This document shows positions 1-9,820 of a stretch of DNA of 64,000 nt, piece by piece. The DNA is taken from contig CM040125.1 in the NCBI GenBank assembly GCA_022559845.1, forward strand, positions 289,340,200-289,404,199, in the 5' to 3' direction. The notes under the pieces were generated by a model that saw only the letters and a program-made list of their open reading frames with translations, ran no database searches and had not been told where the DNA came from. The position numbers were made by a program, and so were the translations under genes. The stretch is from Amorphophallus konjac. Its lineage: Eukaryota; Streptophyta; Magnoliopsida; Alismatales; Araceae. Position 1 is the first letter of the stretch. Every line of letters begins with the position of its first letter.

Positions 1-100
1 CCAAATGAATCCTAGTTTGGTCCAAGTGTGACCTTCGGGTCAACTAGGTTTTCTCTCTCTTCACCAACGAATAGGATATCTAAACTCCGAGTACTTCGAG

Positions 101-162
101 GGTACAACCAGCCCGGCGTCCGTGAGGGAATCCATGGGTGCGGGGACTTATGGAGGTCTTGG
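101..162 (-). promoter_or_regulatory. Conserved Tat leader block, copy A (62 nt)
   Basis: A 62-nt block that recurs in the leaders of A, B, C, E and region H. Sense-strand landmarks are CCTCC(G/A)TAAGTCC, then TGGATTCCC, then GGTTGTAC. In this copy the GTAAGT is changed to ATAAGT. The function is unknown; see findings. Confidence 0.75.
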
Positions 163-364
163 AAAAGGGATTTCCGGTCCAAAGAGACGGAATGCTCAAT
201 GGAGGGTTATCCCGATTCCAAGAAAGGTGTGTGGAATCCTAGGCTAGAGAGAGGAGGTCTCTCAACCAAGCCAATCAAACAAGATAATCCAAGCAGCAAT
301 ATAATATCAAGACAGATGCCAAGCAATGAATAAGAACTAAACACAGGAAGCAGTATCTGTGAGA

Positions 365-870
365 AGGAAACAATAAAGACACGACCTGGGAAAGGTCATT
401 TTCACAGCAGGAGGAAAGACACGCCCTGCGGTAGGTCGTGACAAGATGAAGACACGGTAGCGTGGCTGTCGTTAAACTCTGTGAGGGGCTCACAGACAGT
501 AGGAAAACACGCCTTTAGATGAGGCGTTATAAAGAAAGGATGCCTCCACAGGAGGGCGTCAAAACTCAGAGAAATGCCCTGATGATAGGCGCTGATAATA
601 AATGAAACGCCTCTGAGAGGGGCGTTAATCCACAGACAATATGATAAGCATGCAGCAGACAACAGTTATGGTAAAAGACGCCCAGGAAGTGGGCGTTAAT
701 CAACGAAACACGTCCTTGAGAGGGGCGTTAAATATCAGACGATATAATGAGCAAACCAAACGCCAGCAGATGCAATAAACACACGCCCTGAAGGGGGGCG
801 TTAATCAATAAAACACGTCCCTGTGAGGGGCGTTAAATCAAAAGACGCCCTTATGGAAGGTGTTAATAAG
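365..870. repeat. Palindrome array, leader of A
   Basis: About a dozen imperfect palindromes of 20-30 bp, separated by A-rich spacers of 10-40 bp. Left arms such as ACGCC, GACGCCC or ACGACC are followed after 6-12 nt by GGCGTT, GGGCGTT or AGGTC. Examples lie at about 410-435, 513-535, 608-632 and 685-708. There is no constant repeat unit and no fixed period. Confidence 0.75.
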
Positions 871-1067
871 CAACAATTGATTGATCCCAGGAGTGTGCAG
901 GGTGCACAATGGAGGGTGCCCGAGGGGCACAAGGGAAAGGGTACCGAGGGTACCGAGGGGAAAGGGCAGGCGAGGGTGCCTAAGGGGAAAGGACACACGA
1001 GGGTGTCAAGGGGAAAGGGCACACGAGGGTGCCAATGGAGATGGTAATCAAAAAAGAAAACAGTGTT

Positions 1068-1085
1068 GTCCCACCGTGATCGCCA
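1068..1085 (-). other. Primer binding site of element A
   Basis: Minus strand reads TGGCGATCACGGTGGGAC, three nucleotides after the LTR end (TCTACA). The same 18-mer follows the LTR of E at 26092. Its complement ends in ...GCCA, as expected for a tRNA 3' end with G as discriminator base. I could not identify the tRNA. Confidence 0.7.
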
Positions 1086-1817
1086 ATTTGTAGATCGGAT
1101 TAAAAATCCTCACTTAGGAGAAGTTAAATTAATAACAATGAATAAACAAAAATGCATAAGATGCAATAAAAATAGATTACCTTGATCGCCAGAGACGCGA
1201 GGGTCTCAAGAGGAGATGAGAACATGGAAAGGATCGCAATTACCTGGTAAAAATGGAAATGCGGGATGGTGTGGAGTTTCTTCCTCCTTCCTCAATCGGA
1301 CGGCCAATGAGAAGGGTTCTCTTCTTTGATTACCTTGTAACAATAGACAACAAACAAGCAAAGAAAGAAAGGATCAGTCGCGATGCCGTAGTATCAATCC
1401 CAAATGGCATATGCAATGAAAGGGGGACATCAACGTGCGCACCTCTTTTTTGTTGTTTTAAAACCCCTTAATAAGACTTAGGGGAGGGGGAGTATGATGA
1501 TAAAGTAAATGCAACAAGGTGTGAATAAATACGAAGGATGAATAAATATGATGAATGGAGTGGTATAAATGAAGTAGAACAAACAGATGAAAAGCTGAGA
1601 AACCCTGCTGTCCCTGGCGACAGTAAAGGGAAAACCGGATGAGTATGATGGAAGTAGATGGATGAAGCACCGGATGAACAAAGGAAGGATGCAGAGGGGA
1701 AGCAGCAAAGGACGAAGAAGGCTCTGCTCGTGACCTTCTGAACGCTTAACCTTTTGAATGCTTAGAGTGCTTAACCTTCTGAGTCATTAACCCCTCACAC
1801 GATCGATCGAGACTTCA

Positions 1818-1824
1818 ATTTATA
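1818..1824 (-). promoter_or_regulatory. TATA box of LTR A
   Basis: Minus strand reads TATAAAT, about 620 nt into the LTR and downstream of the U3 palindrome array. The same arrangement occurs in LTRs D, E and C. Transcription start is expected about 30 nt further, near 1790. Confidence 0.6.
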
Positions 1825-1974
1825 GTGCCTCCAGCGGATGTGATCAAACCAAGGAATGATAAGAATGGGCAACGAGGCATCCAGGGAAAGATCAAGATCG
1901 AGCAAGAGTCCCATGGATGGTAGGGAACTGTGAGGGAAAGATGGAAAAAGGAAGGACTCTGGAGTGAAACACGA

Positions 1975-2320
1975 CTTAGGACAGGGCGTCAAATCAGGAA
2001 TTGACGACCTTCACAGAGACGTTTCTTGAAATACGACCTAGGAAAGGGCGTTTCTTCCTGGATTTAAATTTGGAAATAAAACTTTCTTGTTTAAAGAAAT
2101 CAAGGGAACACGCCTGAGGTAACGGCGTTTATTAAAAACACGCCCTGAGAGAGGACGTTACTCACAAAATGCTTTTTATTTTGAAAGTAGATAATTCCAG
2201 AAATTAACGGATAATACCAGGAATGGACGCCTTCACTTATGGTCGTCTCTTCTTTTGAAAACGCCCTATGACAGGTCGCTACTCTGAAAATAACGCCCTT
2301 CTTCAGGTCGTGAATCATAA
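1975..2320. repeat. Palindrome array, U3 of LTR A
   Basis: Irregular run of ACGCC/ACGACC left arms and GGCGTT/GGTCGT right arms, for example at about 2109-2130, 2142-2162 and 2262-2285. It is the LTR counterpart of the leader array and lies upstream of the TATA box on the element's strand. Confidence 0.65.
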
Positions 2321-2444
2321 AAATGCCAGAAAAATGCATAAAAATAGAAAAACTTCATTTCATAGGAATATTGAAGTCCACTTGGGGCGTTTATATAATA
2401 ACATGAGATTTGATCAACATAACGTCAATTTTGGCGTGTCTACA

Positions 2445-2939
2445 ATACCCTGCCGTATTATCAATCAGCACATCTATGTGACGGAGGGGGGAATCATCCT
2501 TAGGACACGCGCGGTTAAGGTCCCCGAAATCTATGCAAATTCTAACTCTTCCGTCCTTCTTCATAACTGGGACAATGTTAGCCACCCAATTAGGATAGAG
2601 GACGACTCGAATGAATCCGGCCTTATGAAGCTTGTCGACCTCTTCTTTCATCTTTAATGCCATGTGTGGGTGGAAACGTCTTAACCGCTGCTTGACTGAG
2701 ACAAATCCTAGCTTAAGTGTAAGACGATGTTCAACAAGCGTAGGGTCCAGACCTGGCATGTCTTCATAGCTCCATGCAAACGCGTCCTTATAATCTTGAA
2801 GAACTTGAATGAGCTCCTCTTCTTCGGGAGGTGGCATATTTTTGCTGATGAGGATAATCCTAGGGTTTTCCTCAGTACCCAAATTTATCTCTTTGGTGGG
2901 TTCTTCTACTGAGGCTGATGGTTCATCGAATCTCCTCAT
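2445..2939 (-). pseudogene. Tat element B reverse transcriptase, N-terminal fragment
   Basis: Start of the Ty3/gypsy RT domain: a linker with EEPTKEINLGTEENP, then FAWSYEDMPGLDP, a VKQRLRRFHP segment and the first RT motifs VANIVPVMKKDGR and ICIDFGDLNRACPKDD. The frame then runs into LTR A at the residues NTAGY. In copy C the same protein continues through the catalytic YVDD. The catalytic half of RT, both RNases H and the integrase of B are therefore displaced, presumably beyond the window start. It is in the same frame as the linker and protease upstream, as expected for one polyprotein, and is inactive as it stands. Confidence 0.85.
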
Positions 2940-2984
2940 ACCACTAGCAAAAGCATCAGCCTCGTCCTCATATTCTTCATAATC

Positions 2985-4082
2985 TTAATCCCCCTCTTTA
3001 ATAGGGTCTTCATCATTCATAATCTCATAGACACCGAACCCTTCATCTAAAGAGCACATATCCTCACATTCTGTGTCCGACAGGAGTATCAGATCCTCTA
3101 GAAACTCGGGAAGAGCTAAACATGCCCGGCATCTTCTAGCTAGTTCTCGCAAGAACCTACAGGGAATCTGCCTATCCCTGGATTTCTTGTGAGAAGCTAG
3201 CCAAGGACTCTTAGAAGTGGAGGGAGAAGAACAAGATGACAAACTAGACGAGCAACCCTGACCTAAGGGAGGAGGAGAAGAGGAAGACGCAATGGATACA
3301 GGAGGAGATACAGGAGGGGCCTCCTCGTCGAAGGAAAAAAGGAGGTCCGCTAATGAACCTTGAAAGAGCAGCCCTTGGATCGGGGCACACTCTTGAGCAA
3401 GATAGGAGGTCTCTTCAATAGAGACGGAAGATTGAAAAGTTTGAATTTTGGCATTTTTTTTGTTTTCAAGAATGAAGCAATGGGCGGAAGAGGTGGGAGA
3501 TGATGTTGAAACTGAAAGATTGGAGAAAGATTGAATAAGTGATTGCCCACACAGGGGCGTAATGGAGAGTTGGGAAAATTGCTCGAGGATTAAAGGAGGA
3601 ACTGGAGAAGTTTGGAGTAAATATGGAGAAAAGGTTATGAGGACCACGGGCGGTCTAGGAATATCGGGGAAACATAGCTTGGAGCACCAAAAGGAGATAA
3701 GTGATGGATGCATGGAATGGAGAGAGAAAAGGCCGGCCCACAGCCTATCCACGGTGAAGCCTTCTTCGAACGGCACATCCAGCTCTCTAGTGTCTGTGTA
3801 GTTGTTTAAGAGCTGCCTCTTGTCTGTAATCACTGCTGGCTTTTCTATCAATTCATGAACAAGTAGTGGCCACTCTGGATCAGCTGGCATGAACAGACGG
3901 CTCAGAGATATAGCAATATCATCCATGTCAAACCACCTGTACCACTCACACTCTGGATCATCCATCTTTCTTCTCTTGAGTGGTCTTAATGATTCCAAAG
4001 CCTTGTAAGTGACTAGCGGTGCCAGATGGCGAGCAAATTGTCGAGCATGAACATCTTGATAATCTAGCATGGAAGTAACCAA
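2985..4082 (-). CDS. Tat element B polyprotein linker (protease-RT spacer)
   Basis: Open frame of 365 codons between the protease/G-patch and RT, in frame with both. It has no domain I recognise. Residues 1-130 are hydrophilic and conserved in copy C (start MVTSMLDYQDVHARQFARH). Residues 130-300 are rich in Ser and Pro. The C-terminal 65 residues, with ELARRCRACLALPEF and a GFGVYEI motif, also recur in element E (31641-31960), so this part is under family-level constraint. It ends at a TAA in an acidic stretch just before RT. The role is unknown; it may be a spacer processed by the protease. Confidence 0.65.
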   Translation of the reverse strand: MVTSMLDYQDVHARQFARHLAPLVTYKALESLRPLKRRKMDDPECEWYRWFDMDDIAISLSRLFMPADPEWPLLVHELIEKPAVITDKRQLLNNYTDTRELDVPFEEGFTVDRLWAGLFSLHSMHPSLISFWCSKLCFPDIPRPPVVLITFSPYLLQTSPVPPLILEQFSQLSITPLCGQSLIQSFSNLSVSTSSPTSSAHCFILENKKNAKIQTFQSSVSIEETSYLAQECAPIQGLLFQGSLADLLFSFDEEAPPVSPPVSIASSSSPPPLGQGCSSSLSSCSSPSTSKSPWLASHKKSRDRQIPCRFLRELARRCRACLALPEFLEDLILLSDTECEDMCSLDEGFGVYEIMNDEDPIKEGD

Positions 4083-4241
4083 TGTGGTTTGCTCGTCATG
4101 TTGAATACCCCCTTTTATAAAATGTGTCTGTAGGGTCCATGTAAGAGGCTGCCGATCTCTCTTGAGAGTGGAAGTTATAACAGCCCATGGCTCATCTTTG
4201 CTCGGCCCTTTGTACCCCAGGCCACCTCATGGAACCAACTT

Positions 4242-5099
4242 TCAATGCCTGATGGGTTTGACTAGGCCTTGGAGATTAACACCCAAGCCTTTGCCAGTTT
4301 TATACCCCATTTTCATCAAAATGTTCCATCCTAGCGTGTTCATCATGCTTTTCTTCTTTTTCCATTTGGATGGCAATGGCGACATTGGAACGGTTGGAGG
4401 GGTTGAAACTGGTGACCTTGTCAAGTTTTGCCACGGATCGGCAACATCCAAGACTGACAATAAAGGCCTGTTAGCTGGCCATATAGAGGGAACCGAGGTG
4501 GTAGAGTGTATGTCATCCGTCGGCAAGATGGGCATGCTAGTGACTTTGATGATGCGCCCTTTATGTGGAAACTTTATGCATTGATGATTAGTGGAGGGTA
4601 CAATATCAAGCTCCTGGATATAAGGACGGCCCAAAATGCCATTGAATGTCTGGTCCATATCCACGATGTGGAAATCCACTGTGATTGAGACCGGACCCAA
4701 TCCCACTTTCAAGGTAATCATGCCCAGAGGTGGCTTTTTAGTATTATCATAGGCTGTAACAGTAATGGTGGATGGCCGGATTTGACTTTCCAGAATGCCG
4801 CACATCTTGAGGGTACTTGGTGGCAAAATGTTGATTGATGCTCCAGTGTCTACTAAACATTGCTTGACGGCCACCTTATTAATGTCAAAAGTAATACACA
4901 ATGCATACTTTCTGGCCGGCTGAGGAGCCAATTCATGTTCATAAAAAGTGATTGCCAGTTGATTGCTGGCTGGAGTTAACACTGATGTGATTTGTTCAGC
5001 CGGAATATCCTCATTGACCATCACCTTCTGGAGATACTCTTTTAAAGCTTGCTGGTGAACAGTGGATCTCTTTATCAATTCCAAAATAGAAATCCTCAC
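4242..5099 (-). CDS. Tat element B aspartic protease with C-terminal G-patch
   Basis: Retropepsin of a Ty3/gypsy polyprotein, which would cleave Gag-Pol inside virus-like particles. The catalytic motif is VDTGASINILPPSTL near residues 81-95. The flap region and GILGRPYIQ (near residue 155) follow at normal spacing. The end of the frame carries a G-patch signature: GWNILMKMGYKTGKGLG. The upstream helix with RSTVHQQALKEYLQKVMV is shared with elements C and E. It is in frame with the linker and with gag. A single stop after IRH separates it from the linker frame. This is the most complete protein of element B. Confidence 0.85.
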   Translation of the reverse strand: MRISILELIKRSTVHQQALKEYLQKVMVNEDIPAEQITSVLTPASNQLAITFYEHELAPQPARKYALCITFDINKVAVKQCLVDTGASINILPPSTLKMCGILESQIRPSTITVTAYDNTKKPPLGMITLKVGLGPVSITVDFHIVDMDQTFNGILGRPYIQELDIVPSTNHQCIKFPHKGRIIKVTSMPILPTDDIHSTTSVPSIWPANRPLLSVLDVADPWQNLTRSPVSTPPTVPMSPLPSKWKKKKSMMNTLGWNILMKMGYKTGKGLGVNLQGLVKPIRH

Positions 5100-6127
5100 C
5101 GAGGTCTTGTCTAAGTGTTACAGCAAATTGTAGTGTATCCCCGGTATGGATTCCTGTTCTAGCTCATGCTCCTTTTGCCCCTGCGTGGGCTCTAGCTCCC
5201 CATGTGGAAACACGCGATGGAACATCCGTCCGCTGCGGAGCATTGTGATTCACGATGATCGCGCCTCTGTCGGGTTGGGGGTAGGTGGAGGGTTTGTGCA
5301 TGAAGAAGAAGATGGGGTGTTGGGGTTAGTGAATGTTGGATGAGTGATCAAAGAAGGAACCCATATGAGGGGCCTCGTTAGTTGGGGAACAGTAGTGACT
5401 AGTGAAGCAATAGTGAGAGGGGTAGGAGGTGTAGGCTGAATAAAGAGAGGCCTGGGCAAAAATGAAGGATTTGTGTGAGGCGGAGGAGTAATAATTGTAC
5501 TAGGGGAGTTAGGTGATGGTGAGGGGCGAATGAGGAGTGGACTGGATGGCAACGGGTTCGTGAGGGGAAGAGGTTGTTGTGGTGCGGAAGGCGGCGGTGG
5601 TCGGAGGAGGAGAGGCCTAGCTGGCGAGGGATTAGTAGTGGTGGTCGCGGAGGGTATTCAGCTAGCGGGGCGTAAGAGGGGACGAGATGGTTGGGGGAGG
5701 ACATTGGATAAGGCATCCTTAACAAATGTGGTGGTTGAATTTGTTCTTGGTTTAGAGCCTAGACAGAGGCATTCTCTTGGTGCCACCCTTGTCCCCTCTC
5801 CACTTCATGGAAGGAGGTGACAGGGCTTACCTGCTGATTTGGTGGATGCTCCGACAGTGGGTTGTGGACAATCCCCATGTCTGGTTGTGGCGCGGGAGCT
5901 TACTGCTGTTGAAGAGGAGGTACTACTTGTTGCTGAGCAGGCTGCTGAGCCTATTGTTGCCGAGGAGGCCTTCGTGCCTTTAGAGTGGCAATAAACCGCC
6001 TCATCTCATCCCAGTCAATACTACACTGATCATTCATGTCATATATGTAATCTTTAAAGTGAAAACAATGATCAATGTTGTTCCCCGACTACCGATGAAA
6101 GACGCAGTACTAAGAGGTATCTACATT
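5100..6127 (-). pseudogene. Tat element B gag C-terminus and gag-protease spacer
   Basis: Degenerate coding sequence between the Gln-rich gag and the protease. Near 6062-6105 the minus strand reads a gag zinc finger of the Tat type (YCVFHR, stop, SGNNIDHCF). A TAG interrupts it, and Asn stands where copy C has His. A Gln/Pro-rich stretch and then a Pro/Ser/Thr-rich spacer follow; the latter is open at 5250-5552 and in the protease frame. Relative to copy C, B has about 140 extra bases near 5242-5385. That is a deletion in C or an insertion in B, flanked by short GT(G/T)A(T/G)TT-like matches. Confidence 0.6.
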
Positions 6128-7745
6128 TTATGGCCACACCATTCTTTCCTTTGGCAGAGTGAGCGCATTGGCGGCCATGAGGGCGTTGAAGATATCGGGT
6201 AGACTTTCGGGTAATGGAGGGTATTGTGCCCTTTTGGGACCCAGTGGTCTTCTTGGCTGTTGCGGCTGTTGTTGTGCATAATTGGCTGGTGGGGGCACTT
6301 GGTGGTATTGTGGAGGTTGATTTTGAGGCGTAAAATGTGGTTGTTGTTGTTGTTGTTGTTGTTGAGGAGAAGGAGGCCGAAATGTCTGAAGAGGATTATT
6401 AATTGGTTGGTGGACTTGATTTTGGAAGGCAGGCTGTTGTGGTGGCTTGGTTTGGAGGATGGCGAAAGGGTGTGGAGTTACCAAATGCGCCCACCTGTTC
6501 GTTAGTGACGGTGCCCTCGGTGCTTCCACCAATATTGCTAGTATTAACATTATTCCTCATCACTTTCGGTCTTTGCTCAAACATACCCATGATGGGCGAG
6601 TCTTTCATTTGAGTTTGTATGTATCTGGCTCTCTCATAGAGCGCTTCCATTGTGCTCAACTTGTTCATGGCTAAAATGTGACAGAATTGTGGAGTGGAGT
6701 TTGATATAATCATTTTCACCTGCTCCGTTTCTGACAGTATGTCTTTCAATCTCTCGGCCATGGCTCTCCATCTATCGGCAAACAAAATGAAGTCCTCCTC
6801 GGGCTTCATCTTCTCGGCAACTAAATCAGTAACTGACAAAGATGGACCCACACGGTCCTTGTATTTCTATAGGAATTTCCGCTGAACCATATCAAAATCG
6901 CCAGCATCAGCTGGCTCCAAAGAGTAGAACCACTCAGGTGCTGGCCCATCTAATGACCGCCTAAAAAGATAGGCTAGGGAAGTCTTGTTGTCCTGCCAGA
7001 ACGATGCCTCATACATGAAATATTTTAAATGAATGAACGGATTGCCCGTTCCATTATATCGCCGAAAGTTGGGCATCTCGGATGGAAGTAGATGAAAAAT
7101 TGGCAGAGTAGGAAGAGTAACTTCTAGAGCGGTCTTTGGTGTCGTGACCTTCTTCAGCTGTTCCTCCATGCTAGCAATTTTCTAGAGGAGTATGGTGTTG
7201 GTATCGGACTCAGCTGGGGCCGGATTAGAAGAGTATGGATTCGGCATAGGCCTCCTCAGGAATTGAAGAATTGGAGGTTGTTGAGGCCTAGCAACTGAGT
7301 GACTTGCCGGTTGAGCCAGCGTAGCCGTAATGGGAGTTGGTGGGCACGAAGGCACCCTATGTGCAGCCGCTTGGTCATTGGGGGTGTTAAAAGAAGGGCC
7401 ACCCACGGCCTGAGGAGGATTGGAGGGTGATGGGACACACTTCCCTTTTAAAGCGGTCTGGACCGCTTGACGTTGAGAATCAACTAGCTGAGACAAAGCT
7501 TTAAGGAAATCATTGAAATTGAAGGAAGAGGAGACGTCCCCAGAGGTGTTTTGTGTGGTAGGTTGAGCTTGGGAATAAGGCTCAACCTTCTGAGAAGCAG
7601 TGTCAACCATGTGAACTTGAGGATAATGAGTGGGAGAGGGAGCATAGTTCCCCTCATAATAAACAGGATCCTGAGGGGGAACCTCATAAGATTGGTCAAA
7701 TTGACCCTCCTCATAACCATCATAAAAGTACCCGTAGTTGGCCAT
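6128..7745 (-). pseudogene. Tat element B gag (frameshifted)
   Basis: Structural Gag. The likely start is the ATG at 7745 (MANYGYFYDGYEEG), although the frame is open to 7832. The N-terminal 190 residues are Gln/Pro/Ser-rich. From 7169 the conserved core begins (MEEQLKKVTTPKT, then NFRRYNGTGNPFIHL and AYLFRRSLDGPAPEWF), followed by SVTDLVAEKMKPEEDF and FADRWRAMAERL, the usual plant Ty3/gypsy gag domain. Stops occur near 7180 and 6860. A frameshift near 6450 moves the Gln-run segment (eight consecutive Gln at about 6340-6365) into another frame. Copy C is nearly identical, with a different set of shifts. Confidence 0.85.
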
Positions 7746-8616
7746 GTTGATGATTTTACCGTAACGGAGTTTAATGTTTAATGAGAGAGAAATGTTTCCA
7801 ATAGATAAGTATAAGCAAGGATAATCAACCAATCAAACAAGTTGTACACTCAAGTTGTAATGAACCCAAGGTTTTAAGGTTTTTCTTAAGATTAAAATGG
7901 GTTTTAGAGTATAGTGAATTCTTTCTCTTCAATGTGAGTCCTAGTTGAGAGTTTGAGTATAATCTCCAGGTTGACTAGGTTCTTTCTCTCTCCTCATCAA
8001 CGTATGGGTCAACTATACTCCGGGTGCTTCAAATGATACAACCGGCCCAGCGTCCGTGAGGGAATCCACAAGTGCGGGGACTTACGGAGGCCTTGGAAAG
8101 GAATTTCCGGTTCAAAGAGACAGAATTCTTAATGGAGGGTCATTCCAATTCTAAGAAAGGGGTGTGAGATCCTAGGAGTGTAGAGAGAGGAGGTCTCTCA
8201 ACCAAATGCCCTAAAATGCACACTAATGCAGGTAAATTAAGCAATAATAATAAGATGAGCAACAAGATCAACCAACAGATGAAGGCACATCAATAAGCAA
8301 GGTTCTGTGGGCACAGAACGAAATGACGACCTGACAAGGGTCGCGGCCTCAACAAGCAGTGACTGAGTGTCAGTCGTTAGTCACTGTAAACAGTGCAAAC
8401 AGAAAACAACCAAAGTGAAATAGCACCTTGGAGTGAGGCGATGTATCTGTGAATAACGCCTCTGTGCAGGGGCGTCAGATACCAGTGAACAGTGCTCGAA
8501 GTGTGAATAAAAACAATGATAATCAAAATGACGCCTTGGAGTTAGGCGTTGAATTTAGAAGTAACGCATCTGTGAGGGACGTCAAAATTTAGAAGTTAGA
8601 AGTAACAATGATAATA
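7746..8616 (-). mobile_element. Leader of Tat element B, cut at 8616
   Basis: Untranslated leader upstream of B gag, nearly identical to C 52116-52950. It contains the conserved 62-nt block (8035-8096) and a palindrome array (about 8320-8600). At about 8616 the sequence switches abruptly to a plus-strand chromovirus, and the primer binding site and 5' LTR of B are absent. No coding frame is supported here. Confidence 0.75.
8035..8096 (-). promoter_or_regulatory. Conserved Tat leader block, copy B (62 nt)
   Basis: Same length as copies A and C with no indels. The sense strand contains CCTCCGTAAGTCCC, which includes a perfect GTAAGT splice-donor core, then TGGATTCCCTCACGGACG and GGTTGTA. Confidence 0.75.
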
Positions 8617-9090
8617 GCGGCAGGTTCTGCGTCTTTCAGTGCCAAGGTGAAGAAGTTATTCAGGAATAGTTTTCAGAAGAAGAAGGAGGGCCGAGAGCAG
8701 CGGCAGGCTTCTTCGGGCAGCGTTCAGCAGCCGGCACCTTTGCAGCGGTAGGGTTCGGTCGGTGGTTCTCGGGGGCCGTGTCCCCGGTGTGGCGAGTCAC
8801 ATCCAGGCAGGCAGTGTACGGCGTCAGTGATATGTTTCAGGTGTGATCAGCCAGGACAAATGGCACATGACTATCCGCAGCGGCCGCGTAAGCCACCCCA
8901 GTTTCCTCAGTAGCATCAGCAGCGGTACCCACAACAACAGTTTTAGCAGCAGGGTCAGTTTCCGCCACTACCACGGTCAGCGAGTGTGGGCAGGCAGAGA
9001 GCTCGAGGCCATATTACTCATATGACCAGGGCAGAGGTAGAGTCATCGCAGCTCGTGGAAGGTATTGTTATGATTTTGGGTTGCGCAGCA
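8617..9090 (+). pseudogene. Tekay-type chromovirus gag C-terminus
   Basis: Plus-strand gag remnant that begins abruptly in mid-protein. It has two nucleocapsid-like zinc motifs, PCPRCGESHPGRQC and CFRCDQPGQMAHDYP. In the second, the His and the last Cys of the CCHC box are replaced by Gln and Tyr. Basic and Gln-rich sequence (KKKEGREQRQ) precedes the fingers. The N-terminal gag, primer binding site and 5' LTR are missing. The upstream junction with Tat element B lies at about 8610-8617. Confidence 0.75.
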
Positions 9091-9820
9091 TGAGTTTTGT
9101 TTGATTCTGGCGCATCCCATTCCTTTATTTCAGAGGATTTCACATTGAGTATCGAGGAGTCGGTGACCCAGTTGTCTTGTGATTTGGCAGTGGAGTTACC
9201 TTCGGGTGATTTTATGATCACTCCTTATTATTTTCATGAGGTTCGGTGTGGGTTGAAGGGCGGAGTTTCTCAGCCATGCTTTGTGCGTTGCCACTTCAGG
9301 ACTTTGATGTGATTTTGGGCATGGATTGGCTCGAGACACATCATGCTTTGGTGGATTATGGCTCAAAGAGGGTTTATTTCTGGCGACTTCATGGACCCAC
9401 CTTCTATTTCCAAGGTATTAGGTCTTCCTCTTCCCGCTTTCTTATTTCGGCTATTAGGGCTCGTCGTTTGCTTGACGCGGGTTGTCGGGGTTTTCTCGCT
9501 TCTATGGTCTTGGTAGACCAGCCGTGTCCGGCTGTCGAGGACATTCCAGTGGTGTGTGAGTTTCCCGATATTTTTCTTGAGGATTCGCCTGGATTGCCTC
9601 CCCAGTGGGAGATCGATTTCGTTATCGAGGTTGTGCTGGTACGGGACCCTTGGCGAAGGCTCCCTACCGTATGGCTCCCACTGAGCTGAGAGAGCTGAGG
9701 GTACAGTTACAGGAGTTGTTGGCCAAGAGATACATTTATCCTATGTTTTCCCCTTGGGGTGCCCCCGTGTTGTTTGTGAAGAAGAAGGATGGTAGTCTGA
9801 GGTTGTGCATTGACTACTGG
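9091..9820 (+). pseudogene. Tekay-type chromovirus protease and RT start
   Basis: The protease motif FDSGASHSFISEDF lies near 9098-9140, and the fold continues with a frameshift near 9290 to GMDWLETHHALVDYGSKRV. The spacer ([19 protein letters not shown]) leads into RT with [24 protein letters not shown]-to-TGG-like and CAG-to-TAG-like pair of changes gives Trp-stop at 9820. Element type is judged from this RT, the integrase tail and the chromodomain. Confidence 0.8.

Larger units (their letters stand above)
1..1067 (-). mobile_element. 5' leader of Tat element A (cut by window start)
   Basis: Untranslated region between the primer binding site of element A and its gag, which lies left of the window. 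It aligns with the leaders of B (about 7750-8616) and C (about 52120-53120): the stretch 20-290 matches B 7930-8215 block for block, and 365-870 is an array of short palindromes. The open frames here are not coding, since they have no counterpart in the homologous leaders. Positions 870-1060 are purine-rich with near-repeats of a GAGGGTGCC-like motif. The element is read on the minus strand, so transcription runs from the LTR at 1089-2444 towards position 1. Confidence 0.75.
1089..2444 (-). mobile_element. 5' LTR of Tat element A
   Basis: Minus-strand LTR of 1356 bp that starts TGTAGACACGCC and ends TCTACA. It is homologous to the 3' LTR of C (33332-34734; 1403 bp), including the CCACTT(T/G)GGG(C/G) and GACTTCAATATT blocks just inside its start. 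It is followed by a primer binding site, so it is a 5' LTR. Its start abuts the RT of B cleanly: B resumes at 2445 with the bases seen in the uninterrupted copy C. U3 holds a palindrome array (about 1980-2320), a TATA box lies at 1818-1824, and a copy of the primer binding site lies 94 nt before the LTR end (1183-1191). Confidence 0.85.

Noticed and set aside
365..870. Palindrome arrays as a CRISPR-like or tRNA-like array
   Set aside because: There is no constant repeat or spacer length, the DNA is plant nuclear, and the units vary in both arms.
1089..1191. Ending LTR A at the inner TGGCGATCA motif
   Set aside because: Homologous motifs lie inside the 3' LTRs of D and C, where no primer binding site is expected, and the sequence similarity continues to TCTACA.
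6224..6505. Leu/Arg-rich plus-strand frames opposite gag of B (and 50634-50876 opposite C)
   Set aside because: They are the complement of the Gln/Pro-rich gag tail. They recur only because B and C are copies.
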